From: Knufia peltigerae
Lineage: Eukaryota > Ascomycota > Eurotiomycetes > Chaetothyriales > Trichomeriaceae
Direction: 5' to 3'
Assembly (NCBI GenBank): GCA_030247855.1
Contig: JAPDRN010000063.1
Location: forward strand, 1 to 64,000
Length of the DNA: 64,000 nt
Shown: positions 60,172-64,000 of the stretch, in pieces
How positions within the stretch are numbered: the stretch's first letter is position 1
Layout: every line of letters begins with the position of its first letter
Notes under the pieces: model-generated
Databases searched by the model: none
Seen by the model: only the letters and a program-made list of their open reading frames with translations
What the model was told of the DNA's origin: nothing
Position numbers and translations under genes: made by a program

Positions 60172-61337
60172 AGAAGAGGCATTCCGTCGCTTGTGCTGGT
60201 GACTTTGGATAGTCGTCGTAATTTCCAAGAACACTAGCACAGCCTTTTCGACCATTCATCTTCGTCCTTGTGCTATGTGAAGGTGTATAATCATGATTCC
60301 CCTTTCATCCCGTCAGCTGGTTCAACACACCACACTCATCGTTCCCTATACAACGCGTCACCATCGCGGCGCAGGCAACAGCGAAATGGTGTTGAAAAAC
60401 ATGATCATGCTGTTCTAATGTATTTCAGGCCCAGAGAGGGATCCAGGACGCCGCTAAGCGAAGCGAGGCGGTCCGAGTTGCAAGGTACTGAACTCATCAG
60501 TCTACCCCGACAGCATCGACCGGCAAATGCCCGGAATCACCACAAGGCGTACTCGTTCTCTGATGCTTATAACCGGCTTGACTACGTAGGTGTCAAGGCT
60601 GTCTCCCAGATGCTCCATACTCCATACTCCGAACAAGCGGTACAATAGCGCCTCCGCCTCCGGTGCTTGTCTCACTTGACACCCCGAGTCGGAGATGGCG
60701 ACATGGGAAAAGACAGCCGATCGTCCACAGTCGAAATCACCATCAAGGCACCATCAACCTCGATTTTTGTGTCAAAATCCTGCCGTCTTTACGGAGTAGG
60801 ATGCCTTATTGTCTCATCTGCCCTTTTTTTGTCTAGTTTCGCGCGTCGACAAAATCATGACCGTCCCGGACGAATTTCTGCACACCATTACTACTCCGTA
60901 GGAAAAACCCGACCAGCCGAAAAAGCTGCTGACTACAAGATCCTATTGTAGCCGGTCATATTTCATCATCGTCGTCGTCAGCAACTAGCTTCGTCAAGGT
61001 CCTTTTGTATGATTGTTTTCGTACACATCCTCGTCAAGAGCACTTGGCATGAAATCTCGTTTCATCATCCCCCAGATTCGTGCTTTTTAGCGACACCCAC
61101 CATCGTCAAAGGCGCGTCTCTTAGTGGTGAGCATGACATCCCTGTTCGAACAAGCGTATCTGATCTGCACTCTCACGACAACAACGTGGGATTTCGCGAA
61201 CGGGCCCCCAAGGCTCTCCCAAAGCATTCATTGTAACACGGGACGCATAAATGCACTTGGATCCCGCCCACGGATGATATCTATTTCTCTGGACATGTCC
61301 TGATCCATGGTATAATCTTCACCGACTACCGGACACA
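60172..61337. other. Intergenic region of about 1.2 kb with inverted TACGGAGTAG motifs
   Basis: No supported gene. A 10-bp word TACGGAGTAG (60790-60799) and its reverse complement (60891-60900) bound a 111-bp segment. A near copy (CCATACTCCATACTCCG) is at about 60616-60632. The last few hundred bases should be the promoter of the S28 peptidase. Confidence 0.55.
60790..60900. repeat. Segment bounded by 10-bp inverted repeats
   Basis: TACGGAGTAG at the left edge and CTACTCCGTA at the right edge, 111 bp in all. No target-site duplication was seen. The interior has no internal symmetry that I could find. It could be a tiny MITE-like relic or two independent copies of a common motif. Confidence 0.4.
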
Positions 61338-63461
61338 ATGGGCGTTGCTGCTGTGCTATTGACCTCTCTTGCAGTTCTGAGCAATGTCTCAGCGAGGTAC
61401 GTACCGAATCTAGCTGTCCTCTACTTGGATAAATTGAAACTGACACACCTGCCCAGGACCCCTGCAGCCTCGCGCTTCCTCGAAAAGAGGCAAAGCGGAG
61501 GGGGAGGAGATCTAAGTGATCTATACCCGTGAGTCCAGCTGAATCAGTGTGTTCCCATGCCATACACCTCCAAACACATACATGCAATCCTCAAAAGATA
61601 TCAAAAAGCTAGACGGTGGAATCTTATGCAAAGGATAGGACGCAAAACTTCACCATGCCACTCGATCATTTCCACAATGAATCCCGCTACGCACCTCACA
61701 CGAACGACACGTTCCAGCAACAATATTGGGTAGATACGAGCAACTACGTCGACGGAGGACCTGTCATCATTCATGCAATGGGAGAGGATCCGTCCTCATA
61801 CGACCTTCAATGGCTTCAAAGCGGCCTCCCACATCAGATCGCAAATGCCACAGGGGGTGTAGCAGTCCTCTGGGGTCAACGGTCAGTTTCTTGTCTCCTG
61901 CCTAACCCCCTTCCCTCTCCAAACCAGGTTCAAAGTTCCATCGCGGCGTGCAACCACAGTCCCTTTGGCGAGAAGAACCACTCCGGGCTCACTTTCAGCT
62001 GATGAGTTTTTCCCCCAGATACTACCAAAATATCCCCATCGTCCCAGCCGGAGAGCCATACACCACAGAAAATCTTCGATTTCACAGTACCCAACAGGCC
62101 ATGGCCGATCTCGCATACTTTTCCCAACGGGTCCAGTTTCCGGGTCTCGAGCACAAGAACCTCACGGCCCCAAGCACTCCCTGGATCATCATCGGAGGTT
62201 CCTACGCAGGGGTCATCTCGGCCTTCACTCGAATCCAATACCCCGATCTCTTCTGGGGAGGCATTTCCTCCTCCGGGGTGACCACGGCTGTTATCGACAA
62301 TTGGCAGATGACCGACGTGGTTCGTCGTTACGGCCCCGACAAGTGCATCAGTACGATGCAACAACTGATGGCTTTGATGGACAATGTTTTTGAGAGTGGC
62401 AACAAGACGGCCATGGACGACCTCATGACCGGGTTCAACGTGTCCACCTCGTCAAGTTATCCTGACCTCCAAGTGCTCTTGACTGGTACAGTTGCCGCGT
62501 GGGAACAAGTTTGGAACCAACAAACCACCAAATTTGACGGTCAGTTTGATTGATGTGATTTGATCTTCATTTCCAAGCCGGGGGCGTCCTCCCCTCGACG
62601 TCTCCCTCTCTGTCTGTCCTTTTTTTTTCCGTTGCAGTCTCTTCCCTATCCATCAACCACCTGCCTCACTCACTCACTCATTCGCGTTTCGTCTGACCAT
62701 CCGACCATCTATCCACAGGTCCAACGTCATACTGCTCCGCCATCCTGAACAAAACCTACGCCACCGACGCCCCTGCATCCCTTCAAGCCACGACCCGAGC
62801 CTTGTTACCCTTTGCCAACCACAGTGCGACCCCTGACCGGGAAGCGTTGTATTCGCCTTTGCTCAACGCCTTTATCTACGTCAGCAAGACGAACACCTTC
62901 TGTGCGGGGAAGGTCGTCCAGCAGTGTTTGTTACTTGACGAACCCAGTCCCTTTGATTTTTTGAGCTGTACCGAATCGGGAGGGTTTGCCACCGGTTACA
63001 CCCCCGGAACCAAGGGTCACCCTTCAGCGTTACCCCTGGCCTCTCGCAGCTTGACCCCCGAATATTACTTGGACGCCTGTCACAAGAGGTACAACATCAC
63101 GTACGACCCTCGGACCGAATGGTACCAGCAGTACGGAGGGGTCAACATGTCCTACCCGCGCCTCGCACTTTCCACAGGCCAGTACGATTTTTACCGTCCC
63201 ATAGGTCCACTGGCGGAGTACGTCCCCGGCGACGGACATCCTCCGTACGTGCCAAACAACCGGATCAAGAGTAACGGTACGGACTCTGAACCTCAAATCG
63301 TCATCGCTGGTGGTTATCACGAGTGGGATTTTCCAGGGTTTTTGGCAAACGAGACCGACCACCCGGCCGTCCCGTCGGCGGTCCAGAATGCCAAAAACCG
63401 AGAAATCAAGGCTGTCAAATTATGGTTGGAAGAATTCAACAAGACTCACGCTCATTCTTAG
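61338..63461 (+). CDS. Secreted serine peptidase, S28 family
   Basis: Spliced CDS join(61338..61396,61457..61528,61639..61881,62019..62539,62719..63461), 545 residues. S28 enzymes are lysosomal Pro-Xaa carboxypeptidase/dipeptidyl peptidase relatives; fungal ones are secreted prolyl-specific exopeptidases. The signal peptide is MGVAAVLLTSLAVLSNVSA, with a following LEKR that looks like a Kex2-type processing site. The core has TMPLDHFHNESRYAPHTNDTF, GGPVIIHAMGE, the nucleophile S186 in GGSYAG, an aspartate in TGQYDFYRP and H in GGYHEWDF. Several N-glycosylation sites are present. Exon 3 is taken to start at 61639, because the other acceptor near 61609 breaks the frame. Two introns (61882, 62540) use GTCAGT donors. 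Confidence 0.9.
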
Positions 63462-64000
63462 CAACCGGTATTAATGAAGCTCAACCTAGTCGAGTACAAC
63501 TCGAAGCGCTTCAGAGCTCTACTTGGCTCCTACCTGTACTACCGTCTACGTGCTGCACACTTTTTTTTAGTATTTGGTACTTGCACAGAATCATTACCCA
63601 AAGTACACGGGTTACCTTGGTTTCTATATAAATCTCATTGTCGCTTGTTTTCTCTAATTCTGTCTCTCTATCTCTCTCCCCATCCAAATGTCCCTGTGTA
63701 GTCAACCGTACAATTATTTCGGCAGATTGAGAGCTGGTGGGAGGATGTGGCAGCAACAACGTGAGCGAAAATCCTCGACTCGACCATTTTTTTTCTCGAC
63801 AGCATTATTAGCATGATCCATGAACACTTCTACCGAGAGTACGCGGCATGCCATTTTGCAGACAGAAGTCGACAGTCGACGTTCACACTTCGACCCAACT
63901 TGTGCCGTGTCAATGCCTTCAGAGATCGGCGTGTGTCCCGTCAATTCGGCTGGTGAGCGGATGGTGCTGCTTTCGACGAGCATGAGAGGCCGAGCACAAC
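63462..64000. other. 3' flank, window edge
   Basis: T-rich tracts and short open frames only. A minus-strand frame of 89 codons at 63714-63983 has no recognised family. A gene entering from the right cannot be judged. Confidence 0.45.

Noticed and set aside
61609..61638. Earlier acceptor for exon 3 of the S28 peptidase
   Set aside because: It breaks the frame with exon 2. The acceptor before 61639 joins LYP to TQNFTMPLDHF in frame.

Overview
The window is about 64 kb of nuclear DNA from a filamentous ascomycete (Pezizomycotina). Evidence: genes are split by many short introns (41 to about 275 nt, mostly 45 to 100), there are no operons or ribosome-binding sites, and the families are typical of the group: Zn2Cys6 regulators, single-chain acetyl-CoA carboxylase, a siderophore-type MFS transporter, an S28 peptidase, purple acid phosphatase and a RanGTP-binding Yrb30-like protein. 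The gene content fits Eurotiomycetes, perhaps Chaetothyriales, but nothing here proves the order. Exon joins were worked out by hand from splice signals and family alignment from memory. Each spliced CDS was checked to be a multiple of three.

Layout. 0.6-3.0 kb: Rgt1/COL-26/BglR-like Zn2Cys6 factor. 3.7-5.7 kb: tRNA pseudouridine synthase (Pus1 type). 5.9-7.0 kb: COMT-like O-methyltransferase (minus). 7.7-9.0 kb: unrecognised membrane protein. 9.2-12.9 kb: RNA polymerase I second-largest subunit (minus). 13.3-14.3 kb: F-box-like protein (minus). 15.0-17.2 kb: secreted purple acid phosphatase. 17.7-24.8 kb: acetyl-CoA carboxylase (minus). 24.8-27.4 kb: gene-free stretch with an 89-bp tandem repeat. 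27.4-33.8 kb: a 2,119-residue DNMT5-type cytosine methyltransferase fused to a SNF2-like ATPase (minus). 34.1-36.2 kb: unresolved, possibly decayed, minus-strand coding region. 36.5-41.8 kb: prohibitin-2, CstF-64/Rna15 and RanGTP-binding protein. 42.9-53.0 kb: siderophore-type MFS transporter, divergent beta-lactamase-fold hydrolase, S9 peptidase and a Zn2Cys6 regulator, which together look like a small accessory cluster. 53.5-58.5 kb: eRF3/Sup35 and U2AF large subunit. 59.3-60.2 kb: short-chain dehydrogenase. 61.3-63.5 kb: secreted S28 peptidase.

Most genes are conserved housekeeping functions in translation, transcription, RNA processing, lipid synthesis and mitochondria. Two regions stand apart. 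One is the DNMT5-type gene, which has gene-poor flanks, a CpG-containing tandem repeat just beyond its 3' end and an unresolved reading-frame tract upstream. The other is the four-gene transporter/hydrolase/peptidase/regulator block. These are the best candidates for an undescribed system; the functional links proposed for them are inference.
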